A DNA stretch of 54,399 nucleotides from Spirochaetota bacterium (GTDB taxonomy: Bacteria > Spirochaetota > UBA4802 > JAFGDQ01): NCBI GenBank assembly GCA_016934735.1, contig JAFGSG010000001.1:1-54399 (forward strand), written 5' to 3'. Under the pieces are notes generated by a model. The model saw only the letters and a list, made by a program, of their open reading frames with translations. It did no database searches and was not told where the DNA came from. Positions 34,942 through 43,789 of this stretch are shown one piece after another (position 1 is the first letter of the stretch; each line of letters starts with the position of its first letter). A program made the translations under genes and the position numbers.

Positions 34942-37494
34942 TTATATATAGACCTCTCTTGGTTTACTTCCTTGCTGCGGGCCTACGTAACCGCGTTCCT
35001 CAGCAAGTTCTATTATCCTCGCAGCCCTGTTATATCCGATTGAGAGTCTTCTTTGCAGATATGATGCTGAAGCTTTTTTTGTTTCTTCAATGATCCTGAT
35101 GGCTTCGACAAAAAGAGCGTCGTCGGCTGAATTATCAATATCATCCGAATCTTCATCTTCAAGATTTTCTTCGATATCTACGTATTTTGGTTTGCCGTAT
35201 TTTCTGGTGTGGCGCACTATTTTCATTATTTCTTCTTCAGTTATGAATGCGCCCTGCACACGCACGGGAAAAGAAGTCACAGGGGACTGGTAAAGCATGT
35301 CACCCTTGCCGAGCAGAGTTTCGGCGCCGTTCTGATCGAGAATTGTTCTTGAATCGATTTTCTGTGCAACCTGAAATGCAATTCTTGCAGGAAAGTTTGC
35401 TTTTATTATTCCAGTAATTATGTCCACTGACGGCCTTTGCGTAGCGAGTATAAGATGAATTCCTACAGCCCTTGCTTTCTGCGCTATTCTTGTAATTGAG
35501 CCTTCGATCTCCTTTGCTGCTATCATCATAAGGTCAGCCAGCTCGTCTATCATTATAACAATGTACGGCAGACGTTCGTACTTTTCTTCGTAACCGGTAA
35601 TTCTCTCGTTATACTTGTCAATATCCCTTGCATTTACTTCAGAGAGTAGCTTGTAGCGCCTTTCCATTTCAGAAACTGCCCATTTAAGTGCGCGGGGAGC
35701 CATGTATGTTTCGGTAATTACAGGCGCTAAGAGATGCGGAAGTCCGTTATAAAGCTGAAGCTCAACCATCTTTGGATCAATGAGAATGAATCTGACACTG
35801 TTTGGATCATAGTTGTAGATAAGATCGCAGATGATGGAATTAAGGCATATCGATTTGCCCGATCCGGTAGCACCCGCGATCAGAAGATGAGGTTGTTTTT
35901 TAAGGTCGATTGTCACGGGTTTGCCAAGAATATCCTTGCCGAGCCCGACCTTTAATTTCATTGTGTGTGAATTGTATTCGTGAGATTTTATAATATCTCC
36001 TATCGTCACCATCTCTCTGGTTGTATTCGGGATTTCAACGCCTATAGCGGACTTTCCGGGAATCGGTGCGACAACCCTGACCTTGTATGCCGCAAGTGCC
36101 ATTGCAAGGTCGTCCGAGAGTCCCACAATTTTGTTGACTTTTATGCCGGGAGCTATCTGTATCTCGTATAATGTGATAACAGGCCCTCTGTGTACATTAA
36201 TCACGCGCGATTCTATCCCGAAATCGCTTAATGCTTTTACAAGCAGGTCCGAATTTCTCTTGGCCTCGGCTTTCCAGCTTACCGAATCAATAGGGGAAGA
36301 TATTTCCAGAAAATCTGTAGGTACAATATATTTTTCAGCAAGCGGAATTTTCTCGAAGACCTTCGGAATATAAGATACAGGGCGATCTTCGTCATATTGT
36401 TTGGAAAGTTCAAGCACCTCGCATTGATCGTCTTCTTCCTCGTCTTCATCCTCAAGTTCATCAATTATCACTTCCGGTTTGACATCATGTTCAAGCACTG
36501 CAGATTTTATCCTGTTTGTTTTAATTTTTAAAGGTTTTTCATCTTCAGTATAATTTACATAAGCAATATCATTCAGTGTGTCCCGGATGGCGGCTGATGA
36601 AGAATGTCCGGGCTCTTCATCTATATAAGAATACACGGGTGTATATTCAGGCCTGAGTAATTTTTTTGTTTTCAATGCGAATGATGCGAGGGGTGTGAGC
36701 GGGACGAGATCTCCTTTGTTTGACATATTCATTGAAGCTGTTTCAGAATCTGCCGGCAGAGCAAAGTGTTCGAGTAATTTACTTTCCTTATCTTTTGATA
36801 TCTTACCTGTATAAAAATTTCCGACAATCACTTTTTTCTTTGTTATCCACGGTTCCTTTTCCCGTTTTCTCTTAATCGCTCCCTCAATATCCGTTAATGG
36901 AATGTGTTTATCGTAATCAAAAAAAAATATTTTTTTAATAATTTTTATAGTAGTATTCTTAATTTTTAAAAATATTTTGCCGTCTCTTTTACTCATGTCC
37001 GCAATTATTAAAGAGAATGACAAAATACCAAGAAGTACAAGGCCGATGATATTCAGAACAAGAACCACCAGGAAGGCGCCGATCTCACCGAAAATACCGA
37101 CAATTATTTTTGCAAGAAACTGTCCGGTGAAACCGCCGGAAAAGTGCGGAGAGCTGCTTTCATGCATTAGTGATAACAGGATAGAAGCAGTGACCATCAA
37201 TAATAACAAAGAAAATATACGTTCAACAATATCGGCTGTGGCGTTGTTTTTTAAAAAGCTCCAGCCTGTGAGCACGAATATGATAACAGTAACAAACGAT
37301 AAATAACCGAAGCCTGCCCTTAGAAAGTCGCTGAAATATGCTCCAAGCGGGCCGATTATATTATGAGCCGGCCTGCCGCCCGCGAGAAGTTTAATGTCAT
37401 TAATATCAAAGCTGGCAAGCGAAAGAAGTAAAATGATCGAGATAAGCAGAAGGAAAATACCCGTTACTTCTTTATATTGACGATCGGTAAACAC
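34942..37494 (-). CDS. ftsK: DNA translocase FtsK/SpoIIIE
   Basis: The protein has about 850 residues from GTG 37494, which has GGAGG nine bases upstream; a TTG at 37530 would add 12 residues. Four membrane helices lie in the first 180 residues (for example IFLLLISIILLLSLASFD), then a charged linker, then the motor: GPVITLYEIQIAPGIKVNKI, Walker A HLLIAGATGSGKSICLNSII near residue 550, Walker B IVIMIDELADLMM, then LATQRPSVDIITGIIKANFPARIAFQV. The C-terminal gamma winged helix is ASASYLQRRLSIGYNRAARIIELAEERGYVG. It pumps DNA at the division septum and helps resolve chromosome dimers. Followed by the rnj-dut cluster upstream; same direction. Confidence 0.96.
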   Translation of the reverse strand: MFTDRQYKEVTGIFLLLISIILLLSLASFDINDIKLLAGGRPAHNIIGPLGAYFSDFLRAGFGYLSFVTVIIFVLTGWSFLKNNATADIVERIFSLLLLMVTASILLSLMHESSSPHFSGGFTGQFLAKIIVGIFGEIGAFLVVLVLNIIGLVLLGILSFSLIIADMSKRDGKIFLKIKNTTIKIIKKIFFFDYDKHIPLTDIEGAIKRKREKEPWITKKKVIVGNFYTGKISKDKESKLLEHFALPADSETASMNMSNKGDLVPLTPLASFALKTKKLLRPEYTPVYSYIDEEPGHSSSAAIRDTLNDIAYVNYTEDEKPLKIKTNRIKSAVLEHDVKPEVIIDELEDEDEEEDDQCEVLELSKQYDEDRPVSYIPKVFEKIPLAEKYIVPTDFLEISSPIDSVSWKAEAKRNSDLLVKALSDFGIESRVINVHRGPVITLYEIQIAPGIKVNKIVGLSDDLAMALAAYKVRVVAPIPGKSAIGVEIPNTTREMVTIGDIIKSHEYNSHTMKLKVGLGKDILGKPVTIDLKKQPHLLIAGATGSGKSICLNSIICDLIYNYDPNSVRFILIDPKMVELQLYNGLPHLLAPVITETYMAPRALKWAVSEMERRYKLLSEVNARDIDKYNERITGYEEKYERLPYIVIMIDELADLMMIAAKEIEGSITRIAQKARAVGIHLILATQRPSVDIITGIIKANFPARIAFQVAQKIDSRTILDQNGAETLLGKGDMLYQSPVTSFPVRVQGAFITEEEIMKIVRHTRKYGKPKYVDIEENLEDEDSDDIDNSADDALFVEAIRIIEETKKASASYLQRRLSIGYNRAARIIELAEERGYVGPQQGSKPREVYI

Positions 37495-37585
37495 AAAGCG
37501 AATCCTCCAAAAACAGATAGAGACTGCCAAAAGAGCCTCTTCTTATTCTCGGCTTTAACGGGATAATATTTTAGCGTATTAAATA

Positions 37586-39298
37586 TTATGTTTGTACTTC
37601 AATTATAATAATTTCAATAAGCGGAGATCTTTTCGATAAGTTATAAATATGCTTTTTAATTTTTTTATTTAAACTTAATTCAATATCTTTCTGTGTTGCT
37701 CCGTCAAGAAGCAATTTACCCAGCTCTTTTTCGGTAAATTGAATGATAGAATCGATTATTTTTTTACTTTTATAATCAAGAAATCCTTTTGGAATTATTT
37801 CCGGGGATTTTATTATAATTGTTCCTGCTATTAAAGCGTAAATGAACAGTATCCCGTCCTTAGACATAGCCTGCCTTTCTTTAATAACAGCGCTTTCAAT
37901 GTCTCCTGTGTCTATGCCGTGAACAAATGTTTTAGTCAGAGCAATGGAGCCGGTTTTTTTAAAATAGCTTTCACTGAGTTCAAGTATGTCTCCATTATCA
38001 GCCAGCATTATGCGCGACTGTTTTATTTTTAAGGATTCAGCTATTTTCGCATGAGCTTTTAAATGTCTGTATTCGCCGTGTATAGGCATAAAAAATTTCG
38101 GTTTTGAAAGAGAGATCATGAGCTTGAGCTCTTCTTCAGCCGCATGTCCGGATGCATGGATTTCATCCAGATCGTAAAAAACCTGCGCTCCCTGGCGTAA
38201 TAGTGAATTGACGACATTATTGACTGTTTTTTCATTGCCTGGAATAATAGACGCGGAGATCGCTATCGTGTCTTTATCAGTTATGTGTATATGCTTGTGG
38301 GTTCCGTTCGCCATTCTATAAAGAGCGCTCATGGGCTCGCCCTGGCTTCCTGTACAAACAACCACTATTTTTTTATCCTGCATATTTACAGCGTCCCGTA
38401 TGTCAACAATAAGGTCTTTTTTGTAGGATAAATATCCTAAAGACCTTGCAATCTCAAAATTTTTTTCTATCGTGATGCCCGAGAGCGCTACTTTGCGGTT
38501 GTAAACATGAGCGGCATCCAGAACCTGTTGTATGCGGTGAATATTGGACGCAAATGTAGCAACAATTATTCTTCCTCTTGAGGAGGAGAATATATCGGCT
38601 ACACCCTGCTGAAGGGAGCCCTCGGAGCGGGAATATCCTTTTACAACCGCGTTCGTACTGTCCGACATAAGGAGCAGAACGCCCTTTTCACCATACTCGG
38701 CAAATTTGGCAAGGTCTATCATCTGGCTGTCAATCGGTGAAAAGTCTATCTTGAAATCGCCGGTATGAATAATTGTTCCGCATCCTGTATTTATCGCTAC
38801 AGCTATACCGTCAATAATAGAATGGTTTATTCTTATAAATTCGACAGAAAAATTTCCGATTTCTATTCTGTCTCTGGGAGCAACTTCAATTAGTGTAGGT
38901 TCATCTTTTGGCGGCCTTTCTTTTAATTTACTTTTGATAAATCCAAGAGTCAGGCTCGCGGCATAAACAGGCGTGGTAATTTTCTGCAGCAAAAAAGGCA
39001 GGCCACCAATGTGGTCTTCGTGTCCATGGGTTATAATGATCCCCTTTACCTTTTTTTTATTTTTTATGATATATGAGAAATCCGGAATTAGGAAATCTAT
39101 TCCCGGCATTTCGTCATCCGGGAACATTAAACCGGCGTCGATGATTATAATATCATCATTATACTCAAAAATGGTTAAATGATTTCCAATGGCGCCAAGT
39201 CCTCCGAGCGGGACTATCCTAATTTTTTCATTTTTCCAGTCCTTCCCTTCAGCTTGTTTAATTTCTGATTCTTTCTGTTTTTTTCTTTGTCTTGTCAT
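37586..39298 (-). CDS. rnj: Ribonuclease J
   Basis: A 570-residue metallo-beta-lactamase/beta-CASP nuclease for RNA decay and maturation (5-prime exonuclease and endonuclease). The metal motif is [19 protein letters not shown] near residue 90; [22 protein letters not shown] and the beta-CASP segment [19 protein letters not shown] follow; then the late [33 protein letters not shown]. The length fits RNase J1/J2. The start ATG overlaps the dut stop by four bases (ATGA), so the two genes are translationally coupled. Confidence 0.96.
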   Translation of the reverse strand: MTRQRKKQKESEIKQAEGKDWKNEKIRIVPLGGLGAIGNHLTIFEYNDDIIIIDAGLMFPDDEMPGIDFLIPDFSYIIKNKKKVKGIIITHGHEDHIGGLPFLLQKITTPVYAASLTLGFIKSKLKERPPKDEPTLIEVAPRDRIEIGNFSVEFIRINHSIIDGIAVAINTGCGTIIHTGDFKIDFSPIDSQMIDLAKFAEYGEKGVLLLMSDSTNAVVKGYSRSEGSLQQGVADIFSSSRGRIIVATFASNIHRIQQVLDAAHVYNRKVALSGITIEKNFEIARSLGYLSYKKDLIVDIRDAVNMQDKKIVVVCTGSQGEPMSALYRMANGTHKHIHITDKDTIAISASIIPGNEKTVNNVVNSLLRQGAQVFYDLDEIHASGHAAEEELKLMISLSKPKFFMPIHGEYRHLKAHAKIAESLKIKQSRIMLADNGDILELSESYFKKTGSIALTKTFVHGIDTGDIESAVIKERQAMSKDGILFIYALIAGTIIIKSPEIIPKGFLDYKSKKIIDSIIQFTEKELGKLLLDGATQKDIELSLNKKIKKHIYNLSKRSPLIEIIIIEVQT

Positions 39299-39729
39299 AT
39301 ACCGGTATGCCCGAATCCTCCGTCATTTCTTTTGGTGACGCTTATTTCATTGACTGTTGTGAATTCTCCTCTGTAAACTTTACAGAATACCATTTGTGCT
39401 ATTCTCATTCCACTCTCTATAGTAAAAGCCTTTTTACCGAAATTTGCAAGTATAATCTTTATTTCACCTCTGTAATCCGAATCGATTGTGCCGGGTGTAT
39501 TGAGGAGAGTAAGTCCGTGATTCAGAGCGAGTCCGCTTCTCGGACGTATCTGCGCCTCGTATCCTTGAGGCAGCTCGATAGCAATGCCGGTTGAAATCAG
39601 CTTTATGTCTCCTGGATATAGAGTTACAGGCGACTCAAGGCTTGCGAAAACATCAGCTCCTGCGGAGCCTGTACTTTTATATTCAGGGATATTCGCTTCC
39701 GGTGATACTTTTATTTTTACAGGAATCAT
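39295..39729 (-). CDS. dut: Deoxyuridine 5-prime-triphosphate nucleotidohydrolase
   Basis: A 144-residue trimeric dUTPase that hydrolyses dUTP to dUMP and PPi, keeping uracil out of DNA and feeding dTMP synthesis. The five motifs are visible: SAGADVFA (I), [28 protein letters not shown] (II-III), RIAQMVF (IV) and the C-terminal [10 protein letters not shown] (V). Its stop overlaps the RNase J start by four bases. Confidence 0.97.
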   Translation of the reverse strand: MIPVKIKVSPEANIPEYKSTGSAGADVFASLESPVTLYPGDIKLISTGIAIELPQGYEAQIRPRSGLALNHGLTLLNTPGTIDSDYRGEIKIILANFGKKAFTIESGMRIAQMVFCKVYRGEFTTVNEISVTKRNDGGFGHTGI

Positions 39730-39821
39730 ATGCAGGTGTTTTAATATTTATTTTTGTTTGTTCTGAGAAACAGGAATTTTAAAGCCTGTTTTATTGCTTT
39801 TACAAGTTTCTTCAGGATTTG

Positions 39822-39972
39822 TGGGGCTGTCTCAAAAACGTTCGCTGAGTGAATTTCGCGATTGTACATTTGATTCAGACGTTCATTCCGATACAATTTT
39901 GCCGCTTTCAGCGCCAAAATCACTCAATGAGCGCAGCGAAATTTATATCGATGCGACTTTTAAGGCAGCCCA
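39822..39972. mobile_element. Probable MITE or insertion-sequence remnant
   Basis: The ends form an imperfect terminal inverted repeat: GGGGCTGTCTCAAAA near 39823-39837 against TTTTAAGGCAGCCC near 39958-39971. Inside, ACGTTCGCTGAGTGAATTTCGC and TCACTCAATGAGCGCAGCGAAAT show further partial symmetry. It lies in the gap between dut and the hydrolase gene. Short minus-strand frames exist but no intact transposase. Target-site duplication was not seen by eye. Confidence 0.4.
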
Positions 39973-40005
39973 TGGATTGTAAAAAACCATGACTTAAAAT
40001 AATTA

Positions 40006-40770
40006 TTATAGACTTTCAATAAATTCTAAAATGGCTTTATTTAAAACTCTGGGTTTCTCAAGCTGCGCAAGGTGGCCGGCTCCTTCAATAGTCATCATTT
40101 TTGCTTTTTTTATATTATTCCTGAGATATTCGCCGTACCATACCGGAGTCATGATGTCGTTTTTTGAACTGATGACTAGCACAGGCGCATTTATTTTATG
40201 GAGTTTTTTTCTAATGTCAAAAGTATCGCATGCAGTGAAGTCGCCAAGCACAATACTTTTATCAATAACAATCATATCCTTTAAAGATGGTTCGATTTTT
40301 TTTATTTCTGTATTTGCCGGGAACAAAATATCGCTCATACCTATAATAAATGCTTTAAAATCTTTTTTTACTGCCTGAAAGATTGCTGGAAGGACTTTTA
40401 ATTTTGCACCTGTATTTAACAAAATTGCTGCTTTGCATATTTCCGGATGATTTACAAGAAGCTCCTGAGCGATTGCCCCTCCCATGCTTGTCCCGGCTAA
40501 AATACATTTTTTTATTTTTAATTCGGCAATTAATCCAGAAATTTTCTTTGCGTAATCTGAGATTGAGTCCATGCCCGGACCCCTGCTTTTACCGTGTCCA
40601 GGCAGGTCGGGAACAATTATGTTTGCTTTATCCGAAAAATATTTGATCTGCAATATCCAGCTTAAGGCTGTTATGCCTGCGCCGTGTAAAAAAATTAAAT
40701 TTTGTTTGCTTTTATCAAGCGGCCATTTGCCGGTCAGAAAGCTTAGATTTGCTTTTTCCTGTCTTTCCAT
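40006..40770 (-). CDS. Alpha/beta-hydrolase fold protein
   Basis: The protein has 254 residues. The oxyanion-hole motif LIFLHGAGITALSW appears near residue 26, the nucleophile elbow AGTSMGGAIAQELL near residue 96, a catalytic Asp candidate in SSKNDIMTPVWYG near residue 203, and His in GAGHLAQLEKP near residue 233. It is a cytoplasmic serine hydrolase; substrate unknown. The start ATG 40770 has AAGGAG. It lies divergent from hslO. Confidence 0.9.
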   Translation of the reverse strand: MERQEKANLSFLTGKWPLDKSKQNLIFLHGAGITALSWILQIKYFSDKANIIVPDLPGHGKSRGPGMDSISDYAKKISGLIAELKIKKCILAGTSMGGAIAQELLVNHPEICKAAILLNTGAKLKVLPAIFQAVKKDFKAFIIGMSDILFPANTEIKKIEPSLKDMIVIDKSIVLGDFTACDTFDIRKKLHKINAPVLVISSKNDIMTPVWYGEYLRNNIKKAKMMTIEGAGHLAQLEKPRVLNKAILEFIESL

Positions 40771-40912
40771 TCATAACTCCTTTTGGTATATTATTCGCAT
40801 TCCCATATAAAAAGTGCAAATAAAATTGTTTATATTTTAAAAAAAATTCTTTTTTAAGAGAGAATTTCTTGACCTTGTTTGATTGTTAATAAATTAGTAG
40901 ATTAAAAAATTT

Positions 40913-41848
40913 ATGATAAAGAAAAAAATATTCGGCAATACATTAAAAGAACAGCTTAAAGCGAGTGCAGATGACCGTCTCTATAGATTCATAATGAACG
41001 GAGACAAGGTGCGCGGAGTGATTTTAAAAGGCACTAGGATGGTGAATGAAATGCGCGCTAATCATGAGCTTGGGATTCTGGAGACAGTAGTGCTGGGCCG
41101 TGCATATTTATCTGCTGCACTTGTGTCCGCTGATTTAAAGGGGAATGACAGGTTATCAGTTAAAGTCGAATGTTCCGGCCCTATTAAAGGTTATAACGTT
41201 GAAACAAACGCATATAATGAAGTGCGCGGGTATCTGAAAAACATATCAATACAGCTGGATCAACCGCTTAATGACTTCAATCTTTCGCAATTTTTTGGTG
41301 CCGGATTTTTAACGGTAACGAAATATCTGGAAGACAGTAAAAATCCATTTTCCGGGACAGTTATACTGAAATACGGCAATGTCGCGCAGGATATGGCTTA
41401 TTATTTTACGTCATCTGAACAGATCCCGACATCTTTTAATTTAAGCATTCAATTTGATCATGAAGGAAATGTAACGGGCGCCGGCGGCATGTTTCTGCAG
41501 GCAATGCCGGGTGCGGACCAGGCGGACATTATTTCCCTTGAAAAAATAGTGACTGGTTTCCCATCTATGGCTTCAGCTTTTTCCGAAGGTAAAACCCCTG
41601 TTGGATTAATAAATGAATTATTCAGGGAATATTCTCCTGTGTTTCTGGCAGACACAAGAGTCGAGTTTTTCTGCCGCTGTAATAAGGAGCTTATGCATCA
41701 TTATCTTTCAATTCTTCCGAAAAAGGATATTGACGATATTCTGGCAAACGGCCCGTTCCCGGTTGAGATAAGATGCCATAACTGCAATACAAAGTATTAT
41801 TTTGAAAGGGACGAGATAGAGCAGATACGCGGAAGAATTATTCATTAA
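40913..41848 (+). CDS. hslO: Redox-regulated chaperone Hsp33
   Basis: The protein has 311 residues; the holdase that activates on oxidation and protects unfolded proteins under peroxide or bleach stress. The N-terminal substrate-binding part contains ASADDRLYRFIMNGDKVRGVI and RANHELGILETVVLGRAYLSAALV. The C-terminal zinc switch has FFCRCNKELMHHYLSIL and IRCHNCNTKYYF, giving the CXC ... CXXC set of four Cys. It is convergent with the moaB/mog gene (9 bases apart). A redox theme with the peroxiredoxin and MsrAB nearby is suggestive but not proof of co-regulation. Confidence 0.96.
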   Translation: MIKKKIFGNTLKEQLKASADDRLYRFIMNGDKVRGVILKGTRMVNEMRANHELGILETVVLGRAYLSAALVSADLKGNDRLSVKVECSGPIKGYNVETNAYNEVRGYLKNISIQLDQPLNDFNLSQFFGAGFLTVTKYLEDSKNPFSGTVILKYGNVAQDMAYYFTSSEQIPTSFNLSIQFDHEGNVTGAGGMFLQAMPGADQADIISLEKIVTGFPSMASAFSEGKTPVGLINELFREYSPVFLADTRVEFFCRCNKELMHHYLSILPKKDIDDILANGPFPVEIRCHNCNTKYYFERDEIEQIRGRIIH

Positions 41849-41857
41849 TAAAGTGCG

Positions 41858-42346
41858 CTATTCAATCGCGCAGTCAGTGACTTTGCCCTTAAGCAGTTTA
41901 ACTGCATGCGGAATTGCTTTTTCTATGAAAGAGAGATTCTCTCGCACAGCCTTGGGGCTGCCGGGAAGATTGATTATTATACTCTGCTTTCTTATTCCGG
42001 ATGCTGCGCGCGAAAGCATTGCATGAGGGGTGATTGCCAGTGATTTAGCGCGCATTGCTTCAGCAAAGCCTGGAGCTTCGCGGTCGATTACTGCTTTGGT
42101 AGCCTCTGGTGTAACGTCTCTGGGAGCAAAACCCGTACCTCCCGTAGTAAGTATCAGGTCATAGCCTGCATCCGAGAACTCGATCAGTTTATCTTTTATC
42201 TTATCCTGCTCGTCGGGAACAATTGTTTCGGACACAACTTTGTATTCCTGCGATTCAGCCCATTTCCTGATCTCAGGGCCGGAAAGATCGTCCCTCATCC
42301 CTTTTGATGACCTGTCGCTTACTGTTATTATTGCTACTGTTATCAT
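41858..42346 (-). CDS. MoaB/MogA molybdopterin-binding protein
   Basis: A 162-residue member of the MoaB/Mog family for molybdenum cofactor adenylylation. The N-terminus is VAIITVSDRSSKGMRDDLSGPEIRKWAE and the signature TTGGTGFAPRDVTPEATKAVIDREAPGFAEAMR lies around residue 65, with INLPGSPKAVRENLSFI near the end. MogA and MoaB cannot be told apart by eye. It is preceded by the palindromic element and flgL, with which it is probably not in an operon. Confidence 0.93.
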   Translation of the reverse strand: MITVAIITVSDRSSKGMRDDLSGPEIRKWAESQEYKVVSETIVPDEQDKIKDKLIEFSDAGYDLILTTGGTGFAPRDVTPEATKAVIDREAPGFAEAMRAKSLAITPHAMLSRAASGIRKQSIIINLPGSPKAVRENLSFIEKAIPHAVKLLKGKVTDCAIE

Positions 42347-42383
42347 ATGGTTAAATCAAGTTTGTTGAAAATGTTAATAACAA

Positions 42384-42516
42384 GTGCCCTCACCCGGGCG
42401 GGCCTGACGGCTGCCCACCCTCTCCCATGCTTCGCACGGGCTAGGGTAACAATGCCCTCGCCCGCCGGAACGGTGGGAGAGGGCAGCTGCGCGATAGCGC
42501 CAGCCGGGTGAGGGTA
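42384..42516. repeat. GC-rich palindromic repeat element
   Basis: This is a block of GC-rich inverted repeats in an AT-rich genome. CCCTCACCCGG (42387-42397) pairs with CCGGGTGAGGG (42504-42514); inside, GCTGCCCACCCTCTCCC (42410-42426) pairs with GGTGGGAGAGGGCAGC (42472-42487). Related sequences with these CCCTCACCC and GGGAGAGGG cores are widespread bacterial palindromic repeats. It lies ten bases after flgL and may act as its terminator. Base composition suggests transfer. Confidence 0.8.
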
Positions 42517-42523
42517 TCAGTTT

Positions 42524-43786
42524 TTATCTTAAAAAATCCATTAGCGTAGGCATTATTGTTTTCGCACCCACTGCGAGAGCATAGTTATGCACGCTTTCCA
42601 GCCAGCGGAAGTTCATTATTGTTTCTGCATAGTCAATTCCTTCAGTCTTGGAAAGCATCTGAAGCACGTTTTCCTTCGCATACTCAGCTCTTTTTGCAAC
42701 TTCGTCAACCCTGTTTTTTCTTGCTCCTGCCGCAGCGACATTTTTAAGTATATTTTCAAGTCCAAGATCTATTAAACCCAGATCGCGTCCGCCGATAAGC
42801 TCCTGGTCATTGCGGATGAAATCATCGCGCAGCGTAATCATCATTTCAAAGACTGACATCCCGCCTGTTATTACAGTCGGTGAAACATTATTAGGAGGAT
42901 TCGGATACTCGGTATTTATAAGGCCAAGATCCTTCAAGACCCTGCCGCTTCCGGCGTCTTCAAGCCATATCTGATGAGGGGTTGTAGTTTCAAGCACAAT
43001 ATTATTCCTGCCGCCGTTGGACGCTTTTACTGAAATGTTTGTGGTGTTTATTTTGTCTATTATTATTTCAAGATTATCGCCTGCAGAGATATTTATTTCT
43101 TTGCCGTCAATTTTAATAATCTGGTTTGTTTCGGAAACATAATTGCCTGAATCTTTATTGGATGTAAGTATCTGATTTGTGGCCCAGAATGCAATATTGC
43201 CGGGAATGTTTACATTGATATATTCTCCGTTATACACTTCTCTTTTTATTTCGCCTGTGTTCCCTCTGTATTGAACGCCTGTTATAACATCGCCTTCCAT
43301 GCCTCCGGGAACGGACTGGTAAACAGGCACAAACGGATCCGGTATATCCTGCGATCCGGTCTGGTGCCCGCCGAATATGGGTCTTCCTGCTGCGCCTCTT
43401 GTATTTGCAATTGCCAGCATTTCCTCAAGCATCTGGTTGATTTCAACAGCAATAGCTTCTTTTCTCTCAAAGGAAGTGTATATGCCGTTGGCTCCCTGCA
43501 CTGCAAGCACTCTTATCCTCTGGAATATACTGAGTACTGACTGTAGTGATGAATCGACTTCGTCCAGTCTTGATTTGCTTTCATCAGTGTTGCTTATGTA
43601 CTGATCTATCTCCGTCATTCTTGAATGATATATCATCTGATTTGTTGAAGCTATAGGGTTATCTCTCGGTATTCTTACGTTTTTCCCTGTTGCCAGTTTA
43701 CTCTGAGTCTCATCCATTACTGTCTGATGTTTATTCAGATTGTAATTCAGAGTGTTGGTTATCATCTGGTTTGATACTCTTTGCAT
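42524..43786 (-). CDS. flgL: Flagellar hook-associated protein 3, FlgL
   Basis: The protein has 420 residues, an extracellular hook-filament junction subunit. The N-terminal helix pattern MQRVSNQMITNTLNYNLNKHQTVMDETQSKLATGKNV with RIPRDNPIAST matches FlgL, as does the C-terminal ENVLQMLSKTEGIDYAETIMNFRWLESVHNYALAVG. The variable centre has an Asn-rich domain. Three bases separate the flgK stop from this ATG. In many spirochaetes fliW and csrA follow; here the GC-rich repeat and moaB/mog follow. Confidence 0.93.
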   Translation of the reverse strand: MQRVSNQMITNTLNYNLNKHQTVMDETQSKLATGKNVRIPRDNPIASTNQMIYHSRMTEIDQYISNTDESKSRLDEVDSSLQSVLSIFQRIRVLAVQGANGIYTSFERKEAIAVEINQMLEEMLAIANTRGAAGRPIFGGHQTGSQDIPDPFVPVYQSVPGGMEGDVITGVQYRGNTGEIKREVYNGEYINVNIPGNIAFWATNQILTSNKDSGNYVSETNQIIKIDGKEINISAGDNLEIIIDKINTTNISVKASNGGRNNIVLETTTPHQIWLEDAGSGRVLKDLGLINTEYPNPPNNVSPTVITGGMSVFEMMITLRDDFIRNDQELIGGRDLGLIDLGLENILKNVAAAGARKNRVDEVAKRAEYAKENVLQMLSKTEGIDYAETIMNFRWLESVHNYALAVGAKTIMPTLMDFLR

Positions 43787-43789
43787 GGC

